From IMG/VR virus record IMGVR_UViG_3300042473_000530, positions 1 to 40,540 of that record: a stretch of 40,540 nt of DNA, one strand, 5' to 3'. A model generated the notes under the pieces. The model was not told the origin of the DNA. It saw only the letters and a list, made by a program, of their open reading frames with translations, and did no database searches. The stretch is from a virus. The position numbers were made by a program, and so were the translations under genes. Of this stretch, positions 30,330 through 37,651 are shown piece after piece (the stretch's first letter is position 1; every line of letters starts with the position of its first letter).

Positions 30330-30530
30330 TTAGATCGGTTCGTCGGGTTGCGATGTGGGGATGGGGTCAATTTCAGGCTCTGGCTCAGGCTTGGGCTTCG
30401 CCTTTGACTTTGGCATTGCCTTGACGCTGGACCGCACATGCCCCACAAGGTCGCGCAAAGCCATATGCCGGGCTGCTTCTTCGCACAGCGTATTTAACGC
30501 CGTAGCGTCAACAATTACTCGATTGCTCAT
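30330..30530 (-). CDS. Small protein with K/P-repeat tail, unknown function
   Basis: I do not recognise this 66-residue protein. Residues 1-36 are helical (VDATALNTLCEEAARHMALRDLV). The tail is low complexity with alternating K and P then E and P (KSKAKPKPEPEPE). ATG 30530 overlaps the upstream gene stop in ATGA. It is the last gene of the small early-type operon ahead of the glycosylation cassette. The tail suggests an extended linker; role unknown. Confidence 0.65.
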   Translation of the reverse strand: MSNRVIVDATALNTLCEEAARHMALRDLVGHVRSSVKAMPKSKAKPKPEPEPEIDPIPTSQPDEPI

Positions 30531-30961
30531 AGAACCTCATCACTGATTGACTTCGGCTTTCGACCGGGCTTGCTTTTGACCTTTACCGTTTGGCTGCCGC
30601 CAATAACGGGCACTTCGCGCGTTTCAATTTCGGCTTCCTCCGAGGCCTCTACGGGGTCAGAGATAGCGGTTGTGAACTCGCTCTCTTTGGGGTCGTAGGT
30701 CGTAACCGCAAAACCCGAACGTGCCTCGAAGGCTCGCTGCGGGTCCGCGTATGCCGGAGACGAAGGGTTGTGCTTACGAGCCTCTTCGATACGCTCTTGC
30801 TGCCGTTCGAGCGCCACCATAGCGTCTGGGGCAGAGCCTCCTCGCATGGAGACAAGTTGCCATCCTGACCAAGCACTGAGGTTATCAGCATACTTGGTCT
30901 GATTGACAATCTTTGTTCGACCTGTCGCCTTATGGCGTAACTTCACTGTCGGCAGTTGCAT
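30527..30961 (-). CDS. Protein of unknown function with charged C-terminus
   Basis: I do not recognise this 144-residue protein. It begins QLPTVKLRHKATGRTKIVNQTKYADNLSAWSGW and ends with SKPGRKPKSISDEVL, a short AT-hook-like basic patch (PGRKPK). I start at ATG 30961 with GAGG seven bases upstream; the longer reading overlaps the previous gene. The early segment resembles small head-completion or connector-associated phage proteins (a VxNxxxYA.lSxWgW pattern), but that is weak. It is coupled to the 66-residue gene by ATGA. Confidence 0.65.
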   Translation of the reverse strand: MQLPTVKLRHKATGRTKIVNQTKYADNLSAWSGWQLVSMRGGSAPDAMVALERQQERIEEARKHNPSSPAYADPQRAFEARSGFAVTTYDPKESEFTTAISDPVEASEEAEIETREVPVIGGSQTVKVKSKPGRKPKSISDEVL

Positions 30962-30969
30962 GTCACCCT

Positions 30970-31188
30970 CTATCCATAAATCTTCTTGTCGATAGGCTTG
31001 GGAATCCAAACCTGCATCACAACCCGATTGGGTTCGTGGCGGTGCATCATGTAGATGCGATTGGCTACAGCCATATCATATGCTTGTCCAACCGTCATAG
31101 GGGACATGGGGTATGTTTTCCAGAGAAGCGGGCGCACTTCACGGCTACGCTCACCGATGTCAATCCAAGTGTTTAAGGCTAGAGTCAT
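30970..31188 (-). CDS. Small protein of unknown function
   Basis: I do not recognise this 72-residue protein. From ATG 31188, in an ATGA overlap with the upstream gene, it reads TLALNTWIDIGERSREVRPLLWKTYPMSP and then MTVGQAYDMAVANRIYMMHRHEPNRVVMQVW. It is basic with a single alpha-beta pattern. It lies between a zinc-binding HTH protein and a 144-residue protein in a coupled minus-strand operon. An upstream in-frame start overlapping that gene is less likely. Confidence 0.62.
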   Translation of the reverse strand: MTLALNTWIDIGERSREVRPLLWKTYPMSPMTVGQAYDMAVANRIYMMHRHEPNRVVMQVWIPKPIDKKIYG

Positions 31189-31496
31189 GTTCCGTATTCT
31201 CCGATAACAGATGCGCTTGTAGACTGCTTGAGCCTGCACTTATCGCAGATTCGATTGTGCGCCCCATCACTATCAAAGACTTGAGAACACGACAAGCAGT
31301 TCTTTGGGATTTTTGGTTTTATCTCCAAAGAAAAAGCGTCCATCTCCCATTTTATTTGGACGTGCGTCACGTCCCTGCCAAGCGCCTGAGCGATTTCAGA
31401 GATCGTGAAACCCGCACGTTTCCAGTCACGCGCTTGGCGTAAATCTCGCTCCGTCCAATATCCTATATCGGGAGGAGGTTTATTATGCCGCGCCAT
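31185..31496 (-). CDS. HTH protein with zinc-ribbon-like cysteines
   Basis: The 103-residue product combines a helix-turn-helix (YWTERDLRQARDWKRAGFTISEIAQALG, residues about 13-40, cut here as RDWKRAGFTISEIAQALG) with a C-terminal zinc-ribbon-like module NCLSC then ICDKC about 13 residues later. The pairing suggests a small DNA-binding regulator. It opens a coupled operon of small genes behind the phoH-like gene. No family name can be given with confidence; its target could be early or late promoters of the phage. Confidence 0.68.
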   Translation of the reverse strand: MARHNKPPPDIGYWTERDLRQARDWKRAGFTISEIAQALGRDVTHVQIKWEMDAFSLEIKPKIPKNCLSCSQVFDSDGAHNRICDKCRLKQSTSASVIGEYGT

Positions 31497-31522
31497 TACT
31501 CACTTGGCACAGCATACTGCTG

Positions 31523-32338
31523 TCAATCCGCGTCATAGGCACCATAATAGGGTAAAGGTCGCACAAAAAGCATAGCGTCGCTTCTATGCTCGCTTTGCTT
31601 TTTTATGTCAATATCAAAATTACTCTCGCTGTCAAAAGCCTCAACCCATGCTTGGCAAAGTCGGCTGCGAACAATGTCCTTACTGGTGAAGCGGCAGACC
31701 TCAGCACCGATCTGGTAGCGCTTTGCCAAATCAACTACGTAGGTTAGGCCAGAGTCGCGGATATCGCTCTGCTGTGGGTCGCCCGAGACGATAACCTTAC
31801 AATCGCCAAGGCGCGTGACAAAAAGGCGCAACTGTTCCTTGGTGCAGTTCTGCGCTTCGTCAAGCAGAACGATAGCGCCGCCGTCGAAAGTGCGGCCTCG
31901 CATGAACTGGAAAGGTGCAAACTCAATGGTCCCCTTACGGAGCCATTCTTGTGCGCGCACTTTGCCGACTAGCTTTTCAATCACATCTATAATGGGGATT
32001 GCCCATGGCGTAAACTTCATATTGAGGTCGCCAGGGAGGAAGCCAATATTCTCGCTGCGGTCAGAAGAAATCATGGGTCGAGCGACGATAAACTTCCTGC
32101 ATCGTTCTGCCAGTATCTCTTGCACGGCATAATGCGTAGCGAGATATGTCTTGCCTGCGCCTGCGGGGCCTAGTGCAAACACTTGCTGGTATTTCTGAAT
32201 TGCTGAAAGATACTTAGATTGTGCCGGGTTTTTTGGAGAAAGAGGAGCAAGACTAAACTCAGGCGTTTGGACTTTTGGGGTCTTTGTGGCTTTGCGGGTC
32301 TGGCGCTTCTGAGATTTGGTCAGACGGATTGCGGCCAC
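31523..32338 (-). CDS. phoH: PhoH-like P-loop ATPase
   Basis: The 271-residue protein has Walker A GPAGAGKT (residues 57-64), the family segment ARPMISSDRSENIGFLPGDLNMK (about 95-117, cut here as ARPMI and GFLPGDL), Walker B IVLLDEAQN, and VSGDPQQSDI in the motif-IV position. PhoH-like proteins are common in phages and are predicted RNA helicase-like or ribonuclease-associated ATPases; the phosphate-starvation role is not established for phages. The GTG start has AGGAG six bases upstream. A 140-base gap with a terminator separates it from gapR. Confidence 0.9.
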   Translation of the reverse strand: MAAIRLTKSQKRQTRKATKTPKVQTPEFSLAPLSPKNPAQSKYLSAIQKYQQVFALGPAGAGKTYLATHYAVQEILAERCRKFIVARPMISSDRSENIGFLPGDLNMKFTPWAIPIIDVIEKLVGKVRAQEWLRKGTIEFAPFQFMRGRTFDGGAIVLLDEAQNCTKEQLRLFVTRLGDCKVIVSGDPQQSDIRDSGLTYVVDLAKRYQIGAEVCRFTSKDIVRSRLCQAWVEAFDSESNFDIDIKKQSEHRSDAMLFVRPLPYYGAYDAD

Positions 32339-32441
32339 TGAAGTCTCCTATGCAAGTTTAGCCACTAAAAAGTAGAAAGGTTGGTGGCACTAAGCAATGC
32401 CTTGACTTATCTTTCTCGGTTAAACGAGTATCCTCGGCCTT

Positions 32442-32474
32442 AAAAAAAAATGCCGCCACTTTTTTGTGGCGGCA
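32442..32474 (-). terminator. Terminator after gapR
   Basis: TGCCGCCAC (32451-32459) pairs with GTGGCGGCA (32466-32474) around six T. On the minus strand nine T follow, giving a strong rho-independent terminator just after the gapR stop. On the plus strand ATATTTTT follows, so it may act in both directions. Confidence 0.88.
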
Positions 32475-32480
32475 TATTTT

Positions 32481-32732
32481 TCAGTACATCCCGAGCGCCT
32501 TTAGATAGGCGTCTCGAATTGCCTCGCGCTCCTCTCGGTCATCCCTATCTTCCGCGCGCATCTTGATAACTTCACGGATAACCTTGGGGTCAAAACCCGC
32601 CCCTTTAGCCTCCGCCATGATATCCTTGATAGCGCTTTGGATATCCTTCTTTTCTTCATTAAGGCGTTCGACACGCTCAATAATGGAGAGAAGTCGGTCG
32701 GAGGCGATAGAGTTGTGGCCTGCTTCAGACAT
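32481..32732 (-). CDS. gapR: GapR-like nucleoid protein, DUF2312 family
   Basis: The 83-residue product closely matches the DUF2312/GapR pattern: GHNSIASDRLLSIIERVERLNEEKK, DIMAEAKGAGFDPKVIREVIKMR and EEREAIRDAYLKALGM. GapR in alphaproteobacteria is a coiled-coil dimer or tetramer that binds overtwisted DNA and stimulates topoisomerases. Phage copies may act on phage DNA or compete with the host protein. It lies between the DUF7831-like gene (five-base gap) and a strong terminator, so it ends a transcript. It is the best host marker in the window. Confidence 0.9.
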   Translation of the reverse strand: MSEAGHNSIASDRLLSIIERVERLNEEKKDIQSAIKDIMAEAKGAGFDPKVIREVIKMRAEDRDDREEREAIRDAYLKALGMY

Positions 32733-32737
32733 GGTTC

Positions 32738-33154
32738 TTAGTCCTCGTGGTTGATGGTTGTTGCGTTGTTCGCCAATATGGCGATACGATTCTCAATAAA
32801 CGCAAAAATCTTTGGCGCTCGTGTCGGCAATTCAGCTAGTCCTGTGCCAAGACCATCCGTAGGCACTACTACCGTTTTCCCTATCATCATAAATGCGTAT
32901 GCGATAGTGAGTGGAAAACGGATGGCATCCTCGACAAACTCGAAATCTTCATCCTTAAAATAAGACGCTTTTTGCGTATCTGGTGCCCACTTAGTAGGCA
33001 CTCCAAAACTATTCGGGTGGCCCCGCATGGTGCTTGCTTGCCCACCATAACCTTGGCGCCGCATGTTATCGCCAAAAAGAAAAATTGTATTCGGGAATTT
33101 TTCAAGCACATCTTGCTTAGAGATGTGTTTCTTGAAGATAAGCGTTCCAGTCAT
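32738..33154 (-). CDS. DUF7831-like protein, possible macro-domain relation
   Basis: The 138-residue product contains IFLFGDNMRRQGYGGQASTMRGHPNSFGVPTKWAP (about residues 24-58, cut here as FLFGDNMRRQGYGGQAS and GHPNSFGVPTKWAP) and VVVPTDGLGTGLAELPTRAPKIF. I associate this pattern with DUF7831. The GD-N-x-G-x-GG-QA loop is reminiscent of macro-domain ADP-ribose sites, but I cannot prove a relation. Its ATG overlaps the polymerase stop as ATGA, so it is co-translated with replication genes. A role in nucleotide or ADP-ribose metabolism is speculative. Confidence 0.6.
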   Translation of the reverse strand: MTGTLIFKKHISKQDVLEKFPNTIFLFGDNMRRQGYGGQASTMRGHPNSFGVPTKWAPDTQKASYFKDEDFEFVEDAIRFPLTIAYAFMMIGKTVVVPTDGLGTGLAELPTRAPKIFAFIENRIAILANNATTINHED

Positions 33155-34746
33155 TTTCTATACCTTTTACCAGACCAGCCTTCGGCTTTGATGGGCAGCC
33201 CTGCCGCCCAATCAGGCGTGGCAGCTACCAACGCTTCATACTCTGCCACGCTTCCGTATCCCTCGTCAACCTCAGAAACCACTTCGTCATGAACTGTCAA
33301 CAACACGGGGTAGTTGTGTTCCTCAAGTCGGAACATTGCCGATATCATGAGGTCGCGGGAGACAGCCTGCACCACGTTCTCGGTAAAGGTGCCAGGGCTT
33401 ATAGTGGTGCGTTCCCATTTACGGGTAAGAGCGTTAACCGCGCTAATCTCTACGCCATTCTTCATCTCGCCCCAAGGTGTTTTTACCTTGCAGACGCGAG
33501 CCTCGGGATAGTTGAGCGCGCGGCCTGACGGTAGAAGCAGGCGCAGGTTGCCATCGCGCATCCTGAACTTCATGTTCCGCAGCGTGACCACGCTGTTTGG
33601 GTTGCTGATCGCACGCATCGCGGCGCGTTCCAAGGCGTGCCAAAGGCGCGGTATCTTAAAATAGGTTTCGCGATACAGAGTAACGACGCGCTTGTATTCC
33701 TCCTCTGGCAAGAAAATTTGGTCCTTGGCGCAAGTCAAGGCGAACTTAGAGGCGCCCATGGCGTAGCCCAGGCCGAGCACTGATGCTTTTCCTAGCTGGC
33801 GGGAGCGTGCATCGTCTTTCTTGTTAATAGGTCTACCATAAATAATACTTGCAAAGTTGCAGTAGATGTCATCGCCATTCGCAAATTGGTCAACAAGGTC
33901 TTGCTGGCCAGCGAGCCACGCCAGAACACGGGCCTCGATAGCTGCGAAGTCTGCTGCGTAAAGCACCTTCCCTTTTGCGGCCATGACGAGGCTGCGGATC
34001 ACGTCAGCGGCTACGGTCTGCACCGGGCCAAAGCACATCTCAATAAGGTCGATATCCCCTTTCTTAATATAAGGGATAGCCTCTTCAGGTTCTTTGAGAA
34101 TTTCAGGGCGGGGCAAGTTTTGCAACTGAACGCCTTTGCCCGAGAAGCGTCCTGTAGACGCCCCGTGATAGAGCAAGTTGCCGTGGATGCGGCCTTCGCT
34201 ATCAGCCATGTTGAGGATGGCTTGTAGCTTCTTTGTGGAGGACTTGGCGCCGATCTGGCGTATCTCTAGGACTTCGCGCACCTGTGGCGGCAGCGACGTA
34301 TCTTTGAGCGCGTTAACGATACCTTGCTTATCAAGACTCGTGAAGTGGCTGCCTTGCATGGCGAACCACTGGATCATCTTGTCGCGTTGGTTGATCGTCG
34401 TGACAAGGCCATTCGTGATCTTGGCAAGACGTTCGTTCAGCCTACCCCCCGCCTTCTCTACCAACTCTAGGGCCATGCGCGTGGTTTCAAGGTCTACGCT
34501 TATGCCCCTGTCATTGATGATCTGGTCAAGCAGATAGACTTGCCGCTCCGATGGTGAGAGAGGGTAAAGCCGTGTTTCGGCTAGGCGTTCAGCCTCCACG
34601 TCTGTGCGGCAATATTGATATAGTTTCTCAAGGCGCGCGAGGTATTCGATACGCTGCTTTTCGCGTGTCGCTTCTGTCTTGCCGGTGATCTCAAAGTCGT
34701 CCCACCAACGGACGTGGGCTAAGTCGTCGTCATCGTCGTCTATCAC
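33151..34746 (-). CDS. DNA polymerase I family A, polymerase part (split gene)
   Basis: The 531-residue reading from GTG 34746 carries the polymerase domain. Motif A is AADFAAIEARVLAW (D266), motif B is R316-K320-Y328 in the O-helix (RSRQLGKASVLGLGY), and motif C is VHDEV (H486, D487). The N-terminus, however, still holds the last exonuclease motif YCRTD (Y45-x-x-x-D49), separate from Exo I and II encoded upstream. GTG overlaps the upstream stop as GTGA and has GAGGAAAGGG about 11 bases before it. Alternatively a -1 shift on the A5 run (34752-34756) gives a 681-residue fusion. Fold and polymerase function are certain; how the protein is made is not. Confidence 0.9.
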   Translation of the reverse strand: MIDDDDDDLAHVRWWDDFEITGKTEATREKQRIEYLARLEKLYQYCRTDVEAERLAETRLYPLSPSERQVYLLDQIINDRGISVDLETTRMALELVEKAGGRLNERLAKITNGLVTTINQRDKMIQWFAMQGSHFTSLDKQGIVNALKDTSLPPQVREVLEIRQIGAKSSTKKLQAILNMADSEGRIHGNLLYHGASTGRFSGKGVQLQNLPRPEILKEPEEAIPYIKKGDIDLIEMCFGPVQTVAADVIRSLVMAAKGKVLYAADFAAIEARVLAWLAGQQDLVDQFANGDDIYCNFASIIYGRPINKKDDARSRQLGKASVLGLGYAMGASKFALTCAKDQIFLPEEEYKRVVTLYRETYFKIPRLWHALERAAMRAISNPNSVVTLRNMKFRMRDGNLRLLLPSGRALNYPEARVCKVKTPWGEMKNGVEISAVNALTRKWERTTISPGTFTENVVQAVSRDLMISAMFRLEEHNYPVLLTVHDEVVSEVDEGYGSVAEYEALVAATPDWAAGLPIKAEGWSGKRYRK

Positions 34747-35195
34747 GCGACTTTTTGCCCTTTCCTCGGCTTCGTCATTTTCAACATATGCCTGCTGCCT
34801 TCCATGTCCTTTTGGATCGGCAGGCTTAGTGCCTCGCCAAGCCCTTCCAATGACCGTGGAAGGGCCATGGCTGCTGCCATGGCGGCTGTGCAGAACCATT
34901 GCTCCAACGCCACAGGGGCGCAGCCATAGCGCGCTACGGCGATGTTCTTAGTAATCAGCCGTTCGAACTGCGCATTGTGCGCAAAAATCGGAAAACCCTG
35001 CCTGATATGCTTGTTCAAATCCATGGGCCACGGAAGATCAGGCGTCCATATCTGGACAGGTTCTGCGTTACGGCTATATCCCATGCACAGGATATCGGTG
35101 CTGGGGTGTTCAGCATAGCGGTAGATGCCCACCAATTTGAGATTGGCGGTGGATTTAGTTTCGTAGTCGATGTGGTAAACGGGTGTATCTTGCAT
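34743..35195 (-). CDS. 3'-5' exonuclease part of the split family A DNA polymerase
   Basis: The 150-residue frame encodes the N-terminal proofreading domain up to a stop at 34743. Exo I is HIDYET (D10, E12) and an Exo II-like site is FAHNAQFE, with the Exo III motif located on the polymerase frame downstream. The end KMTKPRKGQKVA-stop lies over a GGGCAAAAAG run preceded by GAGGAAAGGG. A -1 shift there would continue into QKSRVIDDDD of the polymerase. Either frameshifting, two chains that assemble, a real mutation, or a one-base error in the A5 run explains this arrangement. Confidence 0.85.
   Translation of the reverse strand: MQDTPVYHIDYETKSTANLKLVGIYRYAEHPSTDILCMGYSRNAEPVQIWTPDLPWPMDLNKHIRQGFPIFAHNAQFERLITKNIAVARYGCAPVALEQWFCTAAMAAAMALPRSLEGLGEALSLPIQKDMEGSRHMLKMTKPRKGQKVA
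34752..34767 (-). other. Candidate -1 frameshift site of the split DNA polymerase
   Basis: The minus strand reads GAGGAAAGGGCAAAAAG. In the exonuclease frame the codons are GGG CAA AAA; slipping back one base on AAA gives AGT and the polymerase frame. The SD-like GAGGAAAGGG lies six to fifteen bases before the A run, which is the placement that stimulates -1 shifts in dnaX. The heptamer is not a classical X-XXY-YYZ site, and the same SD also serves the GTG start at 34746. Confidence 0.5.
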
Positions 35196-35236
35196 TGGAA
35201 AAAAGAAGGGGCATTTCTGCCCCTTCTCCTCCTGCC

Positions 35237-35809
35237 TTAGAACAAGTCCTTGGCATCGCCTTCGCTGATATTGCTACCCGCAACATCATCGAAGTCGTTA
35301 TCAGCGCTGCGCCCACCGCCAGTTGCGATACGCTCGCCATCGTCAATGAACTGAACATTGTTCAGTCCAAACGACACGCCCTTGTTGCCGCTGTTGTCAT
35401 ACCCGAAAGCATTGACGCTCGCGCGCACGAAGCAGCCAGGGTAGAGGCGATCTTCGTCGGTGATGACAGGGAACTTGCCTTCGACCTTCTTGCGGTCCAC
35501 TACCTTGGGCTGCTTCTTGCTGCTTACGGTGATGAAGATGCAATCGTCGTCAAAGCCAGCGGTGCCTTCCTTGTCGGAACCAGGACGGAAAGGCGAACGC
35601 ACATTCTTTGGCGGCTTGTCACCAAACTTGGCCTTAGCGGCAGCGCCAGCTGCCTTCTTCAAATTCTGGAACTCCGCTGTCTCCTGCGCGGCCTTGTCGA
35701 ACACAAGAACACAGGAAAACTTCGGCGTGTTGCCATTGAACCCACGAGGCTCAAATAGAGCGGGGAAAGCAAGTCGGGCCTTGGGGGTAACTACGTTCGT
35801 CTCGCTCAT
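35237..35809 (-). CDS. ssDNA-binding protein, DUF2815 family
   Basis: The 190-residue product matches the DUF2815 pattern: KARLAFPALFEPRGFN at the start, KFSCVLVFDKAAQETAEF, NVRSPFRPGSDKEG, then RLYPGCFVRASVNAFGYDNSGNKGVSFGLNNVQFI and an acidic C-terminal tail ending DAKDLF. DUF2815 proteins are predicted OB-fold ssDNA-binding proteins of phages, and the acidic tail is typical for SSB-type partner binding. ATG 35809 has AAGGAG nine bases upstream; a longer reading from 35869 lies in the leader. An 11-bp inverted repeat is found in that leader. Placement between the polymerase and the nuclease agrees. Confidence 0.82.
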   Translation of the reverse strand: MSETNVVTPKARLAFPALFEPRGFNGNTPKFSCVLVFDKAAQETAEFQNLKKAAGAAAKAKFGDKPPKNVRSPFRPGSDKEGTAGFDDDCIFITVSSKKQPKVVDRKKVEGKFPVITDEDRLYPGCFVRASVNAFGYDNSGNKGVSFGLNNVQFIDDGERIATGGGRSADNDFDDVAGSNISEGDAKDLF

Positions 35810-35842
35810 CTGAGCGTTCTCCTTGGAGCCGGGTTGGCGTGC

Positions 35843-35901
35843 ATTTTGCCCCTTGTGCGCGCACACCATTGCCCAGCCACGATGTTAAAGAGGGGCAAAA
35901 T
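35843..35901 (-). promoter_or_regulatory. Inverted repeat in the leader of the ssDNA-binding protein gene
   Basis: ATTTTGCCCCT (35843-35853) pairs with AGGGGCAAAAT (35891-35901), an 11-bp stem enclosing 37 bases with a self-complementary GTGCGCGCAC (35855-35864). It lies between the DUF2800 stop and the ssDNA-binding protein start. T4 gp32 represses its own translation by binding a leader structure; a similar role here is only a suggestion. It could also be a weak terminator, but no T-run follows. Confidence 0.4.
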
Positions 35902-37127
35902 TATTCGTAGTTGCGGAAGCCGTCATGGTCCAACGCCAACGTGTCATCAAACTCTCCGCCGATCTGGACCACAACTGCGGGCCGTTTGTCGGATAGCGAT
36001 GCGATGGTGTTGCCTGAAGATACTGCCACAATGACCTCTGCCAGTCTATCCTTAATCGCCTTCTTCTTACCAAGTTTTTCCTCGGCTTGCGCGGGCGAGA
36101 TTAGCTTGCGCGTGAAGATATCGTCATCCTCAAGGCCCATGCTATTCAGGAGGTCAATGGCATCATCTTCGCTTTGCCACTTGCGCTGCGCCCGCTTGGC
36201 TACGAGCTTGTAGCCTGGGACAGCGCCGCCCTGTTCCAGCTTACGCTGCGCGTATGCTTGGACAGAGTTGATCCACCCCTTGAATACATCGGCCTTGGCG
36301 AGAATCTGGCCAATCTGTTCTTCGCTCAGGCCCTCGGGCTCAGGGGGCAAAAAACCATCGTCAAACTCTGCTTGTGCCAGTGCTACCGCCTGTTCGTGTA
36401 GGCGAGGGCACTTAGGCTGCGCCAAGCAGAAGCGGCAATGGTCGCCTGCGTTAAGGGCGGCTTCGGCCTCCTGCGTCTTGTGTGCTGCGGCGAGAAGGTC
36501 ATCCGCGAACTCGATGCGAAGTGAGTAGGCGTCCGTCTCGAAAGACCTGATATGCCCATCAGCATGGCGGTAGCGGGGCTGCACGATGACCATGCGGATA
36601 TGGCGCGGGAAGATGCCTTCCTGTGCCTCCAAAGCCAGCATGGCGCCCAAGGCATAGTAAGAAAGCTGAGGGGAGTTCTGCACCTTCACAGGCACACCAG
36701 CGCCATACTTCAGGTCCATTACGGTCAGGCGCTTCTCACGTTCATTCCAGATGACCGCATCCGCTGTGCCAAACATAGGCACAGGCGGATTAAGGGCCTC
36801 TAGCGTGAACCGTTGTTCGATGAACAGCTTGTTGCCTTTGGCTTCGGCCAGCACCGCGTCAACATAGACCTGCACCGCCTCAGCCATATCTTCCGTGACT
36901 TCGAAGCCCTCAATCTCCTGCTCTAAGAAGTCAGAAGCAGGCTTGCCTTGGCGCAAGCACATCTCCGCCAACTCGTGTGCTGCGGTGCCTTCGCGTGCAT
37001 ATTCAGAGGAGATGTTAGGCATTCCCTCAGATAGATTGACAGAACCGGGGCAGGCTATCCACCGGGAAGCCGAACTCGCGCCCAAGGAAGCATGGGCGCG
37101 ATCAGCATGGACAGGCAGGTTAGACAT
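35901..37127 (-). CDS. DUF2800 family nuclease (RecB/PD-(D/E)XK-like)
   Basis: The 408-residue protein matches the DUF2800 family: SRWIACPGSVNLSEG near the start, then GTADAVIWNEREKRLTVMDLKYGAG with D123 and D138-x-K140 as PD-(D/E)XK catalytic residues, then NSPQLSYYALGA. A cysteine set near C26 and HCRFCLAQPKC (about residues 232-242) could bind an iron-sulfur cluster as in RecB-like exonucleases. It is coupled by an 8-base overlap to the AT-hook gene upstream and lies before the ssDNA-binding protein, so DNA recombination or end processing is likely. Confidence 0.88.
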   Translation of the reverse strand: MSNLPVHADRAHASLGASSASRWIACPGSVNLSEGMPNISSEYAREGTAAHELAEMCLRQGKPASDFLEQEIEGFEVTEDMAEAVQVYVDAVLAEAKGNKLFIEQRFTLEALNPPVPMFGTADAVIWNEREKRLTVMDLKYGAGVPVKVQNSPQLSYYALGAMLALEAQEGIFPRHIRMVIVQPRYRHADGHIRSFETDAYSLRIEFADDLLAAAHKTQEAEAALNAGDHCRFCLAQPKCPRLHEQAVALAQAEFDDGFLPPEPEGLSEEQIGQILAKADVFKGWINSVQAYAQRKLEQGGAVPGYKLVAKRAQRKWQSEDDAIDLLNSMGLEDDDIFTRKLISPAQAEEKLGKKKAIKDRLAEVIVAVSSGNTIASLSDKRPAVVVQIGGEFDDTLALDHDGFRNYE

Positions 37128-37641
37128 TGATGATGGCCCGTGTGATAGCGCGATAGTATTTCATGCACGCTTGGGCGTCAAAGTCTGATACTCGCGCCAT
37201 TTGTGTGTTATCCGCAATCTCCTTACGAGTCGCGTCGGGGCCAATCTCAGATAGTCGCGCAGAAAGTAGATCGCGGCAATACTTGCGGCCTTGCTCTGCG
37301 TTTTTAACAAACCATTCGTCGGGGAACATCGGAAAATCACGTTCTTCCACATTAAACGTATCGCTGTGGTAGGCGTCCATTTCCTGACAGTCTGCCGCTT
37401 CTTCCACAATCTCGATCTGTTGCGGCTCTACAACGGCCATGGATACCACCGTAGAAGCGTCAGTCTTGCGCGGCCTGCCGCGTGGGCGCTTCTCACCTGT
37501 AGAGGCAACAGTGGTCGTATTCTCCACCGTATCCTCTTCTAGGCTCACGCCCGCAAGAAGGTGGATAGCGTCGTTAGAAATTCTGTGGATGCCTTTGATC
37601 GCCGTCTCGGCAATCAGGGCAATCGCTTCGTTGCGGTCCAT
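37120..37641 (-). CDS. AT-hook-like DNA-binding protein of unknown function
   Basis: The 173-residue product carries the basic motif KRPRGRPRKTD (about residues 51-61) in an otherwise acidic, disordered-looking N-terminal half; PRGRPRK is an AT-hook type minor-groove binder. The C-terminal half (FPDEWFVKNAEQGRKYCRDLLSARLSEIG) is helical and ordered. It sits between the helicase and the DUF2800 nuclease in the replication operon and overlaps the nuclease start by eight bases. A DNA-associated accessory role is inferred. No family is recognised. Confidence 0.65.
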   Translation of the reverse strand: MDRNEAIALIAETAIKGIHRISNDAIHLLAGVSLEEDTVENTTTVASTGEKRPRGRPRKTDASTVVSMAVVEPQQIEIVEEAADCQEMDAYHSDTFNVEERDFPMFPDEWFVKNAEQGRKYCRDLLSARLSEIGPDATRKEIADNTQMARVSDFDAQACMKYYRAITRAIINV

Positions 37642-37651
37642 CTTCTACCCC

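Noticed and set aside
32402-32480. Plus-strand TTGACT with the terminator behind it as a short antisense RNA gene
   Set aside because: The -10 match is poor and the terminator is already explained by gapR on the other strand. RNA data could reopen it.
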